Below are positions 44,802-56,489 of a stretch of 64,000 nt of DNA, in pieces. Origin of the DNA: an uncultured Prevotella sp. (GTDB lineage Bacteria > Bacteroidota > Bacteroidia > Bacteroidales > Bacteroidaceae); NCBI GenBank assembly GCA_902491375.1, contig CABUHE010000001.1:62001-126000 (forward strand), written 5' to 3'. The position numbers were made by a program, and so were the translations under genes. The notes beneath the pieces are model-generated. The model searched no databases. It worked only from the letters and a program-made list of their open reading frames with translations, and was not told the DNA's origin. How positions within the stretch are numbered: position 1 is the stretch's first letter; every line of letters starts with the position of its first letter.

Positions 44802-44809
44802 TATATTTG
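44802..44809 (+). promoter_or_regulatory. Promoter -7 element of the lipocalin gene
   Basis: TATATTTG fits TAnnTTTG, 59 bases upstream of the ATG at 44869. The -33 position falls inside the palindrome and reads TTGC rather than TTTG, so an activator may be needed. Confidence 0.6.
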
Positions 44810-44868
44810 CTGATAAATCAATATCATGACGACCCTTTTGACTTAAACTATTCATAAAATCATGGCTT

Positions 44869-45381
44869 ATGAGAAATATCTTAATCATTATGCTCTCGCT
44901 GCTCTCTTTGGCCGGATGTGCGGACAAAGCGGTTACTGTTGACAACTCGACAGTGAAACAGCTTGACCTTAAAAGGTTCATGGGCAAATGGTATGAGATA
45001 GCCCGTTACGACCATAAGTTTGAACGGGGAATGACCAATGTCAGTGCTACTTACACTCTGCTCGACGACGGGCGTATAGAGGTTGTAAACCAGGGAATAA
45101 AGAAAGGCAAGGTGAAGACTGCCGACGGAAAGGGCAAACTGCCCGACGCTTCAGAGCCGGGCAAGCTGAAAGTGGCGTTCTTCCTGTGGTTCTACGCTGA
45201 CTATTATGTGCTCGACATTGCGCCCGACTACAGCTATGCGCTAATAGGCAGCAGTTCTGACGATTATCTCTGGATAATGAGCCGCACTCCGACGTTGCCG
45301 CAGCCGACGCTCGATCAGCTTCTCGAAAAGCTGCAACGCCGCGGTTACGATACTGAAAAACTTATCTGGGTGCAGCAATGA
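44869..45381 (+). CDS. blc: Outer-membrane lipocalin lipoprotein (Blc-like)
   Basis: A 170-residue lipoprotein (lipobox LAGC, Cys 17) with the lipocalin signature GKWYEIARYDHKFERG near residue 38 and the Blc-type pattern: VSATYTLLDDGRIEVVNQG, GKLKVAFF, DYYVLDIAPDYSYALIGSSSDDYLWIMSRTP. E. coli Blc binds lysophospholipids in the outer membrane; the same role is inferred here. It stands alone, with a palindrome-marked promoter. Confidence 0.92.
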   Translation: MRNILIIMLSLLSLAGCADKAVTVDNSTVKQLDLKRFMGKWYEIARYDHKFERGMTNVSATYTLLDDGRIEVVNQGIKKGKVKTADGKGKLPDASEPGKLKVAFFLWFYADYYVLDIAPDYSYALIGSSSDDYLWIMSRTPTLPQPTLDQLLEKLQRRGYDTEKLIWVQQ

Positions 45382-45562
45382 CGTAAGCTGTTTTACGCCT
45401 TGAGCAGCCGGCATCCGTGACTTTACGGTCTGCGGGAATACACATCGTTGAAACTTAACGCTGGCTTATGCTGACTTTATCAGTGGAAATACAGTACGCG
45501 ATTATAAGATTCTGATTATAAACATATTACCTCTCATAAACATAGAATTTAATTATTTTGAC

Positions 45563-45628
45563 GTATAGTGCTTGTCTTATTGTTTTGACTTGATTCAGTT
45601 TCAGTCAATCAATAGGAAAGCACTATAC
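45563..45628. other. 66-base structured hairpin of unknown function
   Basis: The outer arms GTATAGTGCTT (45563-45573) and AAGCACTATAC (45618-45628) are perfectly complementary. Inside, TATTG/CAATA and TTGACT/AGTCAA pair as well, leaving a 12-base loop and two small internal loops: 22 bp in all. There is no T-run, so it is not an ordinary terminator. The rest of 45382-45783 has no gene; an apparent short frame across 45572-45853 contains the hairpin and the repeat array and is not credible as coding. Confidence 0.6.
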
Positions 45629-45783
45629 TCAGAGCCGGATTTTATAATCCCCGTTTACGCCTTTTTCAGTCAATTGTCTGACCGACTTTTCTCACGCCAT
45701 TTTATGCATCTAAGCCTGTCGGTCATAATTTCTTCTATGTCGTTATATTCCGTATTGTTTATACACCATTGTCTGCCTGTGTT

Positions 45784-45871
45784 TCAAAAGGTGGCATATT
45801 GTGTCTCAAAAGAGCATCTTTCAGACGCTGAAAGATGCTCTTTTGCGGCATGAAAGACGGCATATTGTAAA
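45784..45871. repeat. 22-base palindromic repeat array F (4 units)
   Basis: Unit cores at 45796 (ATATTG variant), 45818, 45840 and 45862 (ATATTG variant), exactly 22 bases apart. Units 2 and 3 form a perfect 18-bp stem with a 3-base loop (CAAAAGAGCATCTTTCAG, ACG, then its exact reverse complement, 45807-45845). Units 1 and 4 share the same altered right half (GGCATATTG). Confidence 0.88.
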
Positions 45872-46053
45872 TGTGCTGATATTCAAGCAGATAGAGAATC
45901 ATACTTTATTGTGCTTATAAATATTATGAATTTGCCGCTTTATGAGAAGTTCTTTATTCTGTGAAGTTGTGATGTTGAGTAATTGTTGTCTGCCAAGTTT
46001 AGTCCAAATGTTTAAAATAATATGCCTGATGTTGCCGTTTCAGATATTTTATA

Positions 46054-46061
46054 TATTTTTG
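46054..46061 (+). promoter_or_regulatory. Promoter -7 element of the DUF6377 regulator gene
   Basis: TATTTTTG fits TAnnTTTG, 71 bases upstream of the ATG at 46133. No clear -33 box. Confidence 0.45.
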
Positions 46062-46132
46062 CATACGCTATATATAGTTATTGCGCCGTGGCGGAATAAC
46101 CTTGAATTATAAGGCTTTTTGCAGTAAATACA

Positions 46133-47779
46133 ATGAAAACGAAATCCATAATGGCCGGTGTTATGCGCATTTTTGGCTTATGTCTTGCTGTAATGGCATT
46201 GACATTAGCGGCAGTTTCGTGTAGTCATGATTCGTCAGATATGCTCAAAGAACTTGACCGTACGCTGGCTGACAGCCGAAAATATATCAACATGAGGCAG
46301 ACGCAACTCGACTCATTGAAAAAACTTTTGGCTGCCGCAACTACCGACGAGGAGCGTTATAGTATTGCCGGAAAATTGCGCGAGATGTACACTCCGTTTA
46401 ATGCCGACACGGCCTTGCTGTTCGCTTATGAGAAGATGAAGATAGCAAAGCGTATAGGCAAGGTGTCTTACATACTAGATGCGAGGATGAATGTGGCTGA
46501 GGTTACCGGGGCGCAAGGCATGTATAAGGAGGCGCTCGACTATATGGCGAGTGTTGACAAGAGCAGTCTGAACTCTTACCAGATTGAATATTATTATCAT
46601 GTTTACCGCTTTATTTACGGTCTTATGGCAGATAATTGCACGAATGCAGCCATCAGTCGTGAGTACAGCAGCATTACTGATGCCTATCGCGACTCTATCT
46701 TGATGGTCAATCCGCCTGGTTCGTTCAATTATCTGATAGTCTACGCTGACAAGTATAACGCCCTGAAGCGTTACGATGTGGTTATAAAGTCGCTTGGTAA
46801 GGCATACGACAAATTTACAGAACCCCACGACCGCGCCCTTATATTTTACTCGCTTGCTATGGCTTACGGTGGTAAAGGCGACACTGTAAGTGAGAAAAAG
46901 TATCTAATACTGTCGTCAATCGGCGATATTAAGTCGGGCATACGTGAGTACACATCGCTGCGCAAGCTGGCTGTATTGTTGTACAACGAGGGCGATGTTG
47001 ACCGTGCATACGCTTACATGACACGCTGTATGGACGACGCGGCGGAGTGCAACTCGTTGTGGCGGATATATGAGGTACAGAAAGCTTTTCCTGTAATAAA
47101 CAAGTCGTACCACATGAAGCTCGACAGGCAACGCCGTATAATAATGATTTCGCTGGTGTCAATCATACTTCTGTCGCTCTTCCTTGTGGTTGCTGTCCTG
47201 CTCATAAGGAAACAGGTGCGGCGTGCAACGGCTGCGCGTATGCAGGTGCAGCAGGCCAACGCACGACTGAAAGAGCTTAACGCCGAACTGTCGGAAAGCT
47301 CGCTTATCAAGGAGGAATACATCGCACATTATATCGACCGCTGTTCTCTCTATATTGAGAAGATGGACAAATACCGCAAACATTTGCAGAAAATCGCTGC
47401 GAAGGGCGGTGCGAAAGAACTTTATAGCGAGCTTCGCTCTACTGAGATTATCGATACGGAGCTTAAAGATTTTTATACGCATTTTGATGACTCGTTCCTC
47501 AAGCTGTTCCCGACGTTTGTCGAAGACTTCAACGCTCTGCTGCGCCCGGAGGCGCGTGTGCATGTGAAACCTGGCGAGAAGCTCAACACCGAGCTTCGTA
47601 TATTCGCCCTTGTGCGTCTCGGCATAAGCAGCAGTACTAAGATAGCACACTTCCTTCGCTATTCAGTTACGACGATATACAATTACAGGGTTAAGCTCCG
47701 CAATGCCGCCGAGGGCGACCGCGACAAGTTTGACGAGGCTGTGATGAAGATCGGTCGCAGCAGCGACGAATTCAAATAA
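46133..47779 (+). CDS. DUF6377-type membrane-anchored regulator of the dextran-type PUL
   Basis: A 548-residue protein with an N-terminal signal or lipobox (AAVSC, Cys 30), a helical TPR-like sensor part (about 35-330), one membrane helix (near 336-358: IIMISLVSIILLSLFLVVAVLLI), a coiled coil and a cytoplasmic domain. This ends in LGISSSTKIAHFLRYSVTTIYNYRVKLRNAA, a LuxR-like helix-turn-helix typical of DUF6377 proteins. The sensor part faces the periplasm and the DNA-binding end the cytoplasm, so it can link outside sugar to transcription. It stands at the head of the GH97-SusCD-GH66 cluster and is followed by its own terminator. Regulation of that cluster is inferred from position. Confidence 0.85.
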   Translation: MKTKSIMAGVMRIFGLCLAVMALTLAAVSCSHDSSDMLKELDRTLADSRKYINMRQTQLDSLKKLLAAATTDEERYSIAGKLREMYTPFNADTALLFAYEKMKIAKRIGKVSYILDARMNVAEVTGAQGMYKEALDYMASVDKSSLNSYQIEYYYHVYRFIYGLMADNCTNAAISREYSSITDAYRDSILMVNPPGSFNYLIVYADKYNALKRYDVVIKSLGKAYDKFTEPHDRALIFYSLAMAYGGKGDTVSEKKYLILSSIGDIKSGIREYTSLRKLAVLLYNEGDVDRAYAYMTRCMDDAAECNSLWRIYEVQKAFPVINKSYHMKLDRQRRIIMISLVSIILLSLFLVVAVLLIRKQVRRATAARMQVQQANARLKELNAELSESSLIKEEYIAHYIDRCSLYIEKMDKYRKHLQKIAAKGGAKELYSELRSTEIIDTELKDFYTHFDDSFLKLFPTFVEDFNALLRPEARVHVKPGEKLNTELRIFALVRLGISSSTKIAHFLRYSVTTIYNYRVKLRNAAEGDRDKFDEAVMKIGRSSDEFK

Positions 47780-47812
47780 GGGGTGGAAGAGTGGATTTTC
47801 CACCCCTTTTTT
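47780..47812 (+). terminator. Intrinsic terminator of the DUF6377 gene
   Basis: GGGGTGGAA (47780-47788) pairs with TTCCACCCC (47798-47806), followed by six T. It starts right after the stop codon. Confidence 0.92.
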
Positions 47813-47969
47813 ATGAATTATCAGTATTTGAACCATTATCAAACACACTACTTTTTTGTAATTGGTGTATTCCTGTAATTGTCTGTAAATCAGTATGATA
47901 GCAAATATATGAATGCTGAAATGCCTACTTTTTGCCAGAAATAAGGATGAAACCTCTTACTTAATTGCT

Positions 47970-47977
47970 TAATTTTG
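47970..47977 (+). promoter_or_regulatory. Promoter -7 element of the dextran-type PUL (GH97 gene)
   Basis: TAATTTTG fits TAnnTTTG, 92 bases upstream of the GH97 ATG. There is no TTTG at -33, as expected for a promoter that needs an activator. Confidence 0.5.
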
Positions 47978-48066
47978 CATCACGGCTTCCGGTTAGCATG
48001 TCGGCTATTTGTACGGTAAGCCGTCAGCCCTTGTGACTAATCAATACACAATCAGTTATAAAATAA

Positions 48067-50226
<2,160 letters not shown>

Positions 50227-50267
50227 TAAATATGCCTCTCTCACGGCAGACCGTGACGGCCTGTCGT

Positions 50268-50355
50268 GCAAAAGAGGCCAAAACGCATTGCAAAAGACGG
50301 TCTTTTACGACCTGAAAGGCCGTCTTTTACAATATAAAAGACCACCTTTTGCAAC
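50268..50355. repeat. 22-base palindromic repeat array G (4 units)
   Basis: Unit cores at 50280 (degenerate, AAAACGC), 50302, 50324 and 50346, exactly 22 bases apart, starting 42 bases after the GH97 stop. Units 2 and 3 are reverse complements with two mismatches over 16 bases. Between the array and the susC-like ATG there is a short GCCGC/GCGGC hairpin (50382-50398) and no TAnnTTTG box, so this array may lie inside a transcript. Confidence 0.82.
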
Positions 50356-50455
50356 ATCTTGTATATCAAGGTGTTACGTAAGCCGCTATAAACGCGGCCA
50401 GAAATATGGAAACTTTATGTTACATGAACAATTATAACCTTTAAAATAACATTAC

Positions 50456-53400
50456 ATGAAAGGACTAAGTAGAACATTTATGTTAACGCTGCTGGTGGTG
50501 CTGCTGGGGATGCTTTCTCCCACGTCGGCGTTTGCCCAACAGCTGAAAGTGAGTGGTACAGTCACCGATGTCAAGGGTGATGCCGTTATTGGTGCCACTG
50601 TTAAAGTTAAAGGCGGAGGTACAGGCGCGTCTGCCATAACCGACATAGACGGTCATTTTACGGTAAATGCGTCTGAAAATGCTACGCTGACAGTAAGTTA
50701 TATAGGCTATAAAACGCAGGATGTGCCTGTTAACGGCCGTCGTCAGTTGAACATTGTGCTTAATGAGGACAACGAAATGCTCGACGAACTTGTAGTCGTA
50801 GGTTACGGTACGATGAAGAAGAGCGACCTTACAGGCTCTGTCGCATCGCTCGGCAGTAAAGACATCAATAATTCGTCAGTAAACAATATCGGAGCCGCCG
50901 TTCAGGGTAAGATTTCAGGTGTGCAGATTATTGATGCAGGTAAGCCTGGCGACAATGTGAATATCAAGATACGTGGCTTGGGTTCAATCAACAACTGCGA
51001 CCCTCTTATAGTCATCGACGGAGTGCCGACCGACCTCGGTCTGAATGCAATCAACATGGCCGATGTTGACAGGTTGGACGTGCTGAAGGATGCTTCGGCT
51101 GCCGCAATCTACGGTTCACGCGGTGCCAACGGTGTCGTTATGATTACTACCAAGCGCGGTAAGGCAGGTGAAAGTCATCTTTCTGTCTCAGCCAACGTGT
51201 CTGTACAGAATGCTACAAACGTACCTGACCTGCTCGATGCGTCGGAATATGCCGCTCTCAGCAATGAGATGATGATAAACAGCGGACGCACTCCGAATCC
51301 TGAATTTGCCAACCCCGAGACTCTCGGCAGCGGCACAGACTGGATGGACGAGCTGTTACGTACAGGCATACTGCAAAACTATACGGTGAGCTATTCAGGC
51401 GGAAACGACAAGTCGCACTACTATGTTTCAGGCGGATTCCTCGACCAGTCAGGTATCGTTGAGAGCGTAAAATACCGCCGTTTTACCTTCCAGGCAAACT
51501 CAGATGCCCAGGTTACCAAGTGGCTTAAGTTCTCCAACAATATTACATTCAGCGCAGACGAGAAGAAACAAGGCTCTTACAGCATCAGCGATGCAATGAA
51601 GGCATTGCCCGTACAGCCTGTAAAGAATGAGGACGGAACATGGAGCGGCCCTGAGGGCAACGCCGAATGGTATGGCAGTATACGCAACCCGATAGGTACT
51701 ACTCAAGTAAACAGCAACAAGACGAACGGTTACAACTTCCTCGCCAACATAACAGGCGAGATCAGATTTGCCAAGTGGCTCAAGTTCCGCAGCACTTTCG
51801 GCTATGACGCCAAGTTCTGGTTTGACGACAATTTCACTCCTAAATATGATTGGAAACCTACTCCCGTAGAGGAAAGCACACGCTATAAGAGCACCAACAA
51901 GTCGTTCACTTACTTGTGGGATAACTATTTCCTGTTCGACTATACAATAGCCGACGCTCACGAAATAAGCTTCATGGGCGGTATGTCTGCACAGTGGAAT
52001 GACTATGATTATTACAATGCACAGAAGAATGTGTTCCAGTTTGACAATGTTCACGAGTTCGACAACGGTGAGAAGATGTACTCAATACTCGGCAATATGA
52101 CTGAGTGGGCGCTCCTGTCTTACATGGCACGTCTTAACTATTCTTACAAAAACCGCTATCTCCTCACTGCAACCGTACGTCGTGACGGCTCAAGCAAGTT
52201 CGGTCCTAAGCATCGTTGGGGTACTTTCCCGTCAGTTTCACTGGCATGGAGAATGTCTGATGAGAAGTGGTTTCCTAAGACTAAGTTTATCGATGACATC
52301 AAGATACGCGCCGGCTATGGTGTAACCGGTAGTCAGGCCAGCGTAGGCAGCTACGGCTATCTGGCTCAGTATAACACAAGTGTCTATCCGCTCGGCATAG
52401 CAGGAAATACTCAGACAGTGCTTTATTCGTCAACTCTCGCCAACCCATATATACATTGGGAAGAGGTGGCTCAGACAAACATAGGTGTTGACGCATCATT
52501 CCTTGGCTCACGCATTGTACTCTCACTTGACGCATATCTTAAAGAAACACGTGACATGTTGGTAAAAGCCTCTATTCCAATTACATCAGGATTTGAGGAC
52601 ACGTCTACTACTTATACCAACGCCGGACGTGTAAGCAACAAGGGATTTGAGATGAGTCTGCATACGGTTAACCTTGTAAGCCCGCTCCGTTGGGAAACAA
52701 CGCTCACGGCAACTTACAACCGTAACAAGATTAAAGACCTTAACAGCGACGTGCCTTACTACATTAACCAGGTCAACAACTCGTATGTTACAATGCTGGC
52801 AGAGGGTTATCCGATTAATGTTTTCTATGGATATGTTACTGACGGAATATTCCAGAACCAGCAGGAGGTTAACGACCATGCCGTACAGACTGGTGCTGAG
52901 CCGGGCGATATACGCTTCCGCGACCTTAACAACGATGGCGTAATCAACGACGAAGACCGCACTGTACTTGGTAATCCAAATCCAACATGGCTGTTCTCAA
53001 TGAACAATACCCTTACTTACAAGGGCTTTGAGCTGTCTGTATATCTGCAAGGCGTAGCAGGAAACAAGATTTTCAATGCCAACAATATTGACAATACGGG
53101 TATGTCGGCAGCCTATAACCAGACAACTGACGTACTCAACCGCTGGACAGGCGAGGGCACAAGCAACTTCATTCCGCGTGCTGTCTACGGCGATCCGAAC
53201 GGCAACAACCGCGTGTCTGACCGTTTCGTAGAGAATGGTTCTTACCTGCGACTCAAGAATATAACGCTCGCATATAACTTCCCCAGCAAATGGCTGGACA
53301 AGATAGGAGTTCAGGCACTGCGCCTGTCGCTATCATGTGAGAATGTGGCTACTATCACCTCATATTCTGGCTTCGATCCTGAAGTCGATATTAACGGCAT

Positions 53401-53461
53401 CGATCTCTCGCGTTATCCTATCTCGAGGACATTCAGTTTTGGCCTAAACTTAAACTTCTAA
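50456..53461 (+). CDS. SusC-like TonB-dependent transporter (dextran-type PUL)
   Basis: A 1001-residue outer-membrane importer. After the signal peptide (to AFAQQ) comes the carboxypeptidase-regulatory-like domain (VSGTVTDVKGDAVIGATVKV), the VVVGYGTMKKSDLTGSVAS signature, a plug with GAAVQGKISGVQI, VIDGVPTD and DVLKDASAAAIYGSRGANGVVMITT, and the barrel closing with FSFGLNLNF. It forms a pair with the SusD-like gene 13 bases downstream. The neighbours GH97 and GH66 point to alpha-1,6-linked gluco-oligosaccharides. Confidence 0.95.
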   Translation: MKGLSRTFMLTLLVVLLGMLSPTSAFAQQLKVSGTVTDVKGDAVIGATVKVKGGGTGASAITDIDGHFTVNASENATLTVSYIGYKTQDVPVNGRRQLNIVLNEDNEMLDELVVVGYGTMKKSDLTGSVASLGSKDINNSSVNNIGAAVQGKISGVQIIDAGKPGDNVNIKIRGLGSINNCDPLIVIDGVPTDLGLNAINMADVDRLDVLKDASAAAIYGSRGANGVVMITTKRGKAGESHLSVSANVSVQNATNVPDLLDASEYAALSNEMMINSGRTPNPEFANPETLGSGTDWMDELLRTGILQNYTVSYSGGNDKSHYYVSGGFLDQSGIVESVKYRRFTFQANSDAQVTKWLKFSNNITFSADEKKQGSYSISDAMKALPVQPVKNEDGTWSGPEGNAEWYGSIRNPIGTTQVNSNKTNGYNFLANITGEIRFAKWLKFRSTFGYDAKFWFDDNFTPKYDWKPTPVEESTRYKSTNKSFTYLWDNYFLFDYTIADAHEISFMGGMSAQWNDYDYYNAQKNVFQFDNVHEFDNGEKMYSILGNMTEWALLSYMARLNYSYKNRYLLTATVRRDGSSKFGPKHRWGTFPSVSLAWRMSDEKWFPKTKFIDDIKIRAGYGVTGSQASVGSYGYLAQYNTSVYPLGIAGNTQTVLYSSTLANPYIHWEEVAQTNIGVDASFLGSRIVLSLDAYLKETRDMLVKASIPITSGFEDTSTTYTNAGRVSNKGFEMSLHTVNLVSPLRWETTLTATYNRNKIKDLNSDVPYYINQVNNSYVTMLAEGYPINVFYGYVTDGIFQNQQEVNDHAVQTGAEPGDIRFRDLNNDGVINDEDRTVLGNPNPTWLFSMNNTLTYKGFELSVYLQGVAGNKIFNANNIDNTGMSAAYNQTTDVLNRWTGEGTSNFIPRAVYGDPNGNNRVSDRFVENGSYLRLKNITLAYNFPSKWLDKIGVQALRLSLSCENVATITSYSGFDPEVDINGIDLSRYPISRTFSFGLNLNF

Positions 53462-53474
53462 ACAATTAATTACA

Positions 53475-54968
53475 ATGAAAACGATAAGAAACATCATATT
53501 AGCGGGAGTTACCGCTGTTGCCATGTCGTCGTGTTCAGACTTCCTCGACCTGTCGCCTCATAACACGCTCGACCCTGAGACAACCATGACTGATGACGTT
53601 GCCAAGGCGCTTACGCTAGGCTGTTACCGCACGTTACAGTCTTCAAATATGTATAACCAGCGTATCTGGACACTCGATATCGTGGCCGGTAACAGTGAGG
53701 TAGGAGCCGGAGGCGGTACCGACGGAATAGAAACCATACAGGCTTCTAACTTCACCACACAGAGCGACAACGCCATGGCGCTTTATATGTGGCGCTCTCC
53801 GTGGGTAGGCATAGGCCAGTGCAATACTACGATACAGAGTCTGCAAAGCGCATCCGGACTGTCGGAAACAGTGCGTAGCCAGAGTCTTGGCGAGGCGTAT
53901 TTCCTTCGTGCACATTATTATTACATACTTGTACGCCTGTTTGGAGGCGTGCCTTTGCGTACGGAACCGTTCAATCCGGGCGACCCTACGGCTATTGCAC
54001 GCGCCTCAAAGGAGGAAGTTTACGAACAGATAATGAAAGACTGCCAGGAGGGAATCAACCGTCTGCCTGCCAAATCAGAATATTCTGACGACGATAAAGG
54101 TCGTGCATGCCGTGAAGCTGCAATGGCAATGATGGCTGACATTTACCTGACACTTGCTCCTGACAATAAAGAATATTATCACGAAGCTGAACTCTTGTGT
54201 AAAGAAATAACCGATATGGGATACAATCTGGATAACTGCAAGTATGAAGATAACTTCGATGCGACCATCAACAACGGTGCCGAGTCGCTCTTTGAAGTGC
54301 AGTACAGCGGCGACACAGAGTACGACTTCTGGGGCAACAATCCGCAGATGTCGTGGTTGTCAACCTTCATGGGACCACGCAACTCTGACTTCGTGGCAGG
54401 CAGCTACGGTTGGAACCTGCCTACACAGGAATTTGTCGACCAATATGAGGAAGGCGACCTGCGCAAGGATATGACTGTGCTTTATCAGGGATGTCCTGAC
54501 TTTGACGGCAAGCAATATCTCAGTTCATATTCAAACACCGGCTATAACGTGCGTAAATTCCTTGTCCCCAAGTCAATATCTCCAGAGTTCAATACATCTC
54601 CGGCTAACTTCGTTATCTACCGTTATGCTGACGTTCTGCTTATGGAGGCGGAGGCTCTTAACGAGCAGGGACTTACCGATGAGGCTGCCGCTCCGCTCAA
54701 TATTGTGCGCAAGAGGGCTGGTCTGCCGGCAGTGCAGGGACTGACTCAGGAAGAGATGCGTGATAAGATAATACACGAACGCCGCATGGAGCTTGCCTTT
54801 GAAGGCCACCGCTGGTTTGACATGATACGTCTTGACCACGGCAACTATGCCATAAACTTCCTCCGTGGCATAGGCAAGGGCAATGTAACAAAAGACAGAC
54901 TGCTGTTCCCGATACCGCAGACTGAGATAGACGCCAATCCGTTACTGACGCAAAACCCTGGTTATTAA
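53475..54968 (+). CDS. SusD-like glycan-binding lipoprotein (dextran-type PUL)
   Basis: A 497-residue surface lipoprotein (lipobox MSSC, Cys 20) with the SusD landmarks SQSLGEAYFLRAHYYYILVRLFGGVPL, AAMAMMADIYLTLA, VIYRYADVLLMEAEALNEQG and the C-terminal IIHERRMELAFEGHRWFDMIRLDHG. The last segments end PIPQTEIDANPLLTQNPGY, the usual SusD ending. It binds the substrate at the mouth of the SusC pore. The next gene starts 23 bases later. Confidence 0.95.
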   Translation: MKTIRNIILAGVTAVAMSSCSDFLDLSPHNTLDPETTMTDDVAKALTLGCYRTLQSSNMYNQRIWTLDIVAGNSEVGAGGGTDGIETIQASNFTTQSDNAMALYMWRSPWVGIGQCNTTIQSLQSASGLSETVRSQSLGEAYFLRAHYYYILVRLFGGVPLRTEPFNPGDPTAIARASKEEVYEQIMKDCQEGINRLPAKSEYSDDDKGRACREAAMAMMADIYLTLAPDNKEYYHEAELLCKEITDMGYNLDNCKYEDNFDATINNGAESLFEVQYSGDTEYDFWGNNPQMSWLSTFMGPRNSDFVAGSYGWNLPTQEFVDQYEEGDLRKDMTVLYQGCPDFDGKQYLSSYSNTGYNVRKFLVPKSISPEFNTSPANFVIYRYADVLLMEAEALNEQGLTDEAAAPLNIVRKRAGLPAVQGLTQEEMRDKIIHERRMELAFEGHRWFDMIRLDHGNYAINFLRGIGKGNVTKDRLLFPIPQTEIDANPLLTQNPGY

Positions 54969-54991
54969 TCTTTAATTAAATACATGAATAT

Positions 54992-56485
54992 ATGAAAAGA
55001 CATATTTTAAGACCGCTGCTCTTTATATTAGGCTGCGTCGCTTTCGGAGCATGTGCCGACGATGACTATACTGAGCTGAACAAGGGTGAGACTGAACTTG
55101 CCCTTACCGCAAGCGGTAACGACATAATACTTGACGAGGCTTCACATGCCGATAACGCGCTTACGCTGACGTGGACAACGGGCACCAACCACGGTACCGG
55201 CAACCGCATATCCTACACTCTCGAACTGGCTGAGGCCGGCACGGGCTTTGCTTCGCCGTGTGTCGTTGCAGATGAAATGACACAGCAGTACACATGGACA
55301 GCCACGACAGAGACGCTTAACTCTCTGCTCCGTGATAACTTCGGCATAAAGGCCGACAACCGTTACGTTGTTGAGGCAAGAGTAATAGCCAAAGTCGCAG
55401 GCGAAGACGATGTTCAGATCGCTTCAACTGAATTTAATGTAACTGCTTACGAGCCTGTTACGTCAACCCTTTATGTTACAGGTTCAGCCACGATGGGCGG
55501 TACCGACCTGTCTAAGGCGGAGGAAATGACACGCACCGACAACGGTCATTTCACTTACACAGGATACTTTAAGGCCGGAACTTACAAGTTTATAACTACT
55601 CTCGGTCAGGAGCTTCCTTCTTACAACCGTGCTGACGACGGCTCACTCGTGCTGCGCACGTCAGCCGACCAGCCTGACAATATGTTCGAGATAAGCGAGG
55701 AACACGACTACACGATAACCCTGAATCTGCTCGACGGCACAATAGAGACTGTCAAGTCAGACGGAGTTAAGCCGCCTTACGACCACATATATTTCGTCGG
55801 CGACGAGAACAGCTGGGGCTTCGACGAGATGACACAAGATCCGCTTGACCCGTTCCTCTTCCGTTATGGACACGTGTTTACGGTAGGCAAGGAGTTCAAG
55901 TTCGGTACGCAGAGCGGCAGTTGGGAGAACATGTACAAGGCAACTCAGGCCAACGCGCCTTATACTGACAGCTCGGTTGCGTTCGTTACGGGCTTCGATC
56001 CTGACAACAAATGGTACCTCAACGCAGTCGAGACAGGTAAGGCTTACAAGATTTGTCTTGACATCCGTTCGGGCAAGGAACGCATGCTGATGGCTCCGTT
56101 CACACCTTATGAGAACATCTGGCTTGTAGGTGACGCTACTCCGGGCGGCTGGTCGCTCGACGACTCTGCGCCTATGACCAGAGACGAGTCAAATCCTTAT
56201 GTAATGACTTGGACAGGAACGCTCAACACAGGCGAGCTGAAATTTACCTGCGACAGGGACGGCAGCTGGAACGGAGCTTGGTTTATGTCTGCTACAAACG
56301 GTGCTGCGCCGACAGGAAAAGAGGAGAAGGCTCTCTTCATTGACAAGAGCAGCAGCGATTTCAAGTCGCAATATCTGACGGTAGATGTTGGCAGTGTCGA
56401 CAATAAGTGGAAGATAACAGAGGCCGGTACTTATAAGATAACACTTAACCAGCTGACCGAAACAATAACAATAGCAAAACAATAA
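54992..56485 (+). CDS. SusE/SusF-like outer-membrane starch/dextran-binding lipoprotein
   Basis: A 497-residue surface lipoprotein (lipobox FGAC, Cys 21). A SusE-type Ig-like domain comes first (about 25-150: ELALTASGNDIILDE...LTLTWTTG...YTLELAEAG), then three CBM-like beta-sandwich repeats beginning LYVTGSATMGG, IYFVGDENSWGFDEM and IWLVGDATPGGWS, each with tryptophans suited to glucan stacking. This is the plan of SusE and SusF, which bind alpha-glucan at the surface without catalysis. The GH66 gene starts 4 bases after its stop. Confidence 0.92.
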   Translation: MKRHILRPLLFILGCVAFGACADDDYTELNKGETELALTASGNDIILDEASHADNALTLTWTTGTNHGTGNRISYTLELAEAGTGFASPCVVADEMTQQYTWTATTETLNSLLRDNFGIKADNRYVVEARVIAKVAGEDDVQIASTEFNVTAYEPVTSTLYVTGSATMGGTDLSKAEEMTRTDNGHFTYTGYFKAGTYKFITTLGQELPSYNRADDGSLVLRTSADQPDNMFEISEEHDYTITLNLLDGTIETVKSDGVKPPYDHIYFVGDENSWGFDEMTQDPLDPFLFRYGHVFTVGKEFKFGTQSGSWENMYKATQANAPYTDSSVAFVTGFDPDNKWYLNAVETGKAYKICLDIRSGKERMLMAPFTPYENIWLVGDATPGGWSLDDSAPMTRDESNPYVMTWTGTLNTGELKFTCDRDGSWNGAWFMSATNGAAPTGKEEKALFIDKSSSDFKSQYLTVDVGSVDNKWKITEAGTYKITLNQLTETITIAKQ

Positions 56486-56489
56486 GAAA

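Noticed and set aside
45572..45853. A 93-codon plus-strand frame before the DUF6377 gene
   Set aside because: It runs through the 66-base hairpin and a 22-base array, shows no protein-like composition and lacks a ribosome site.
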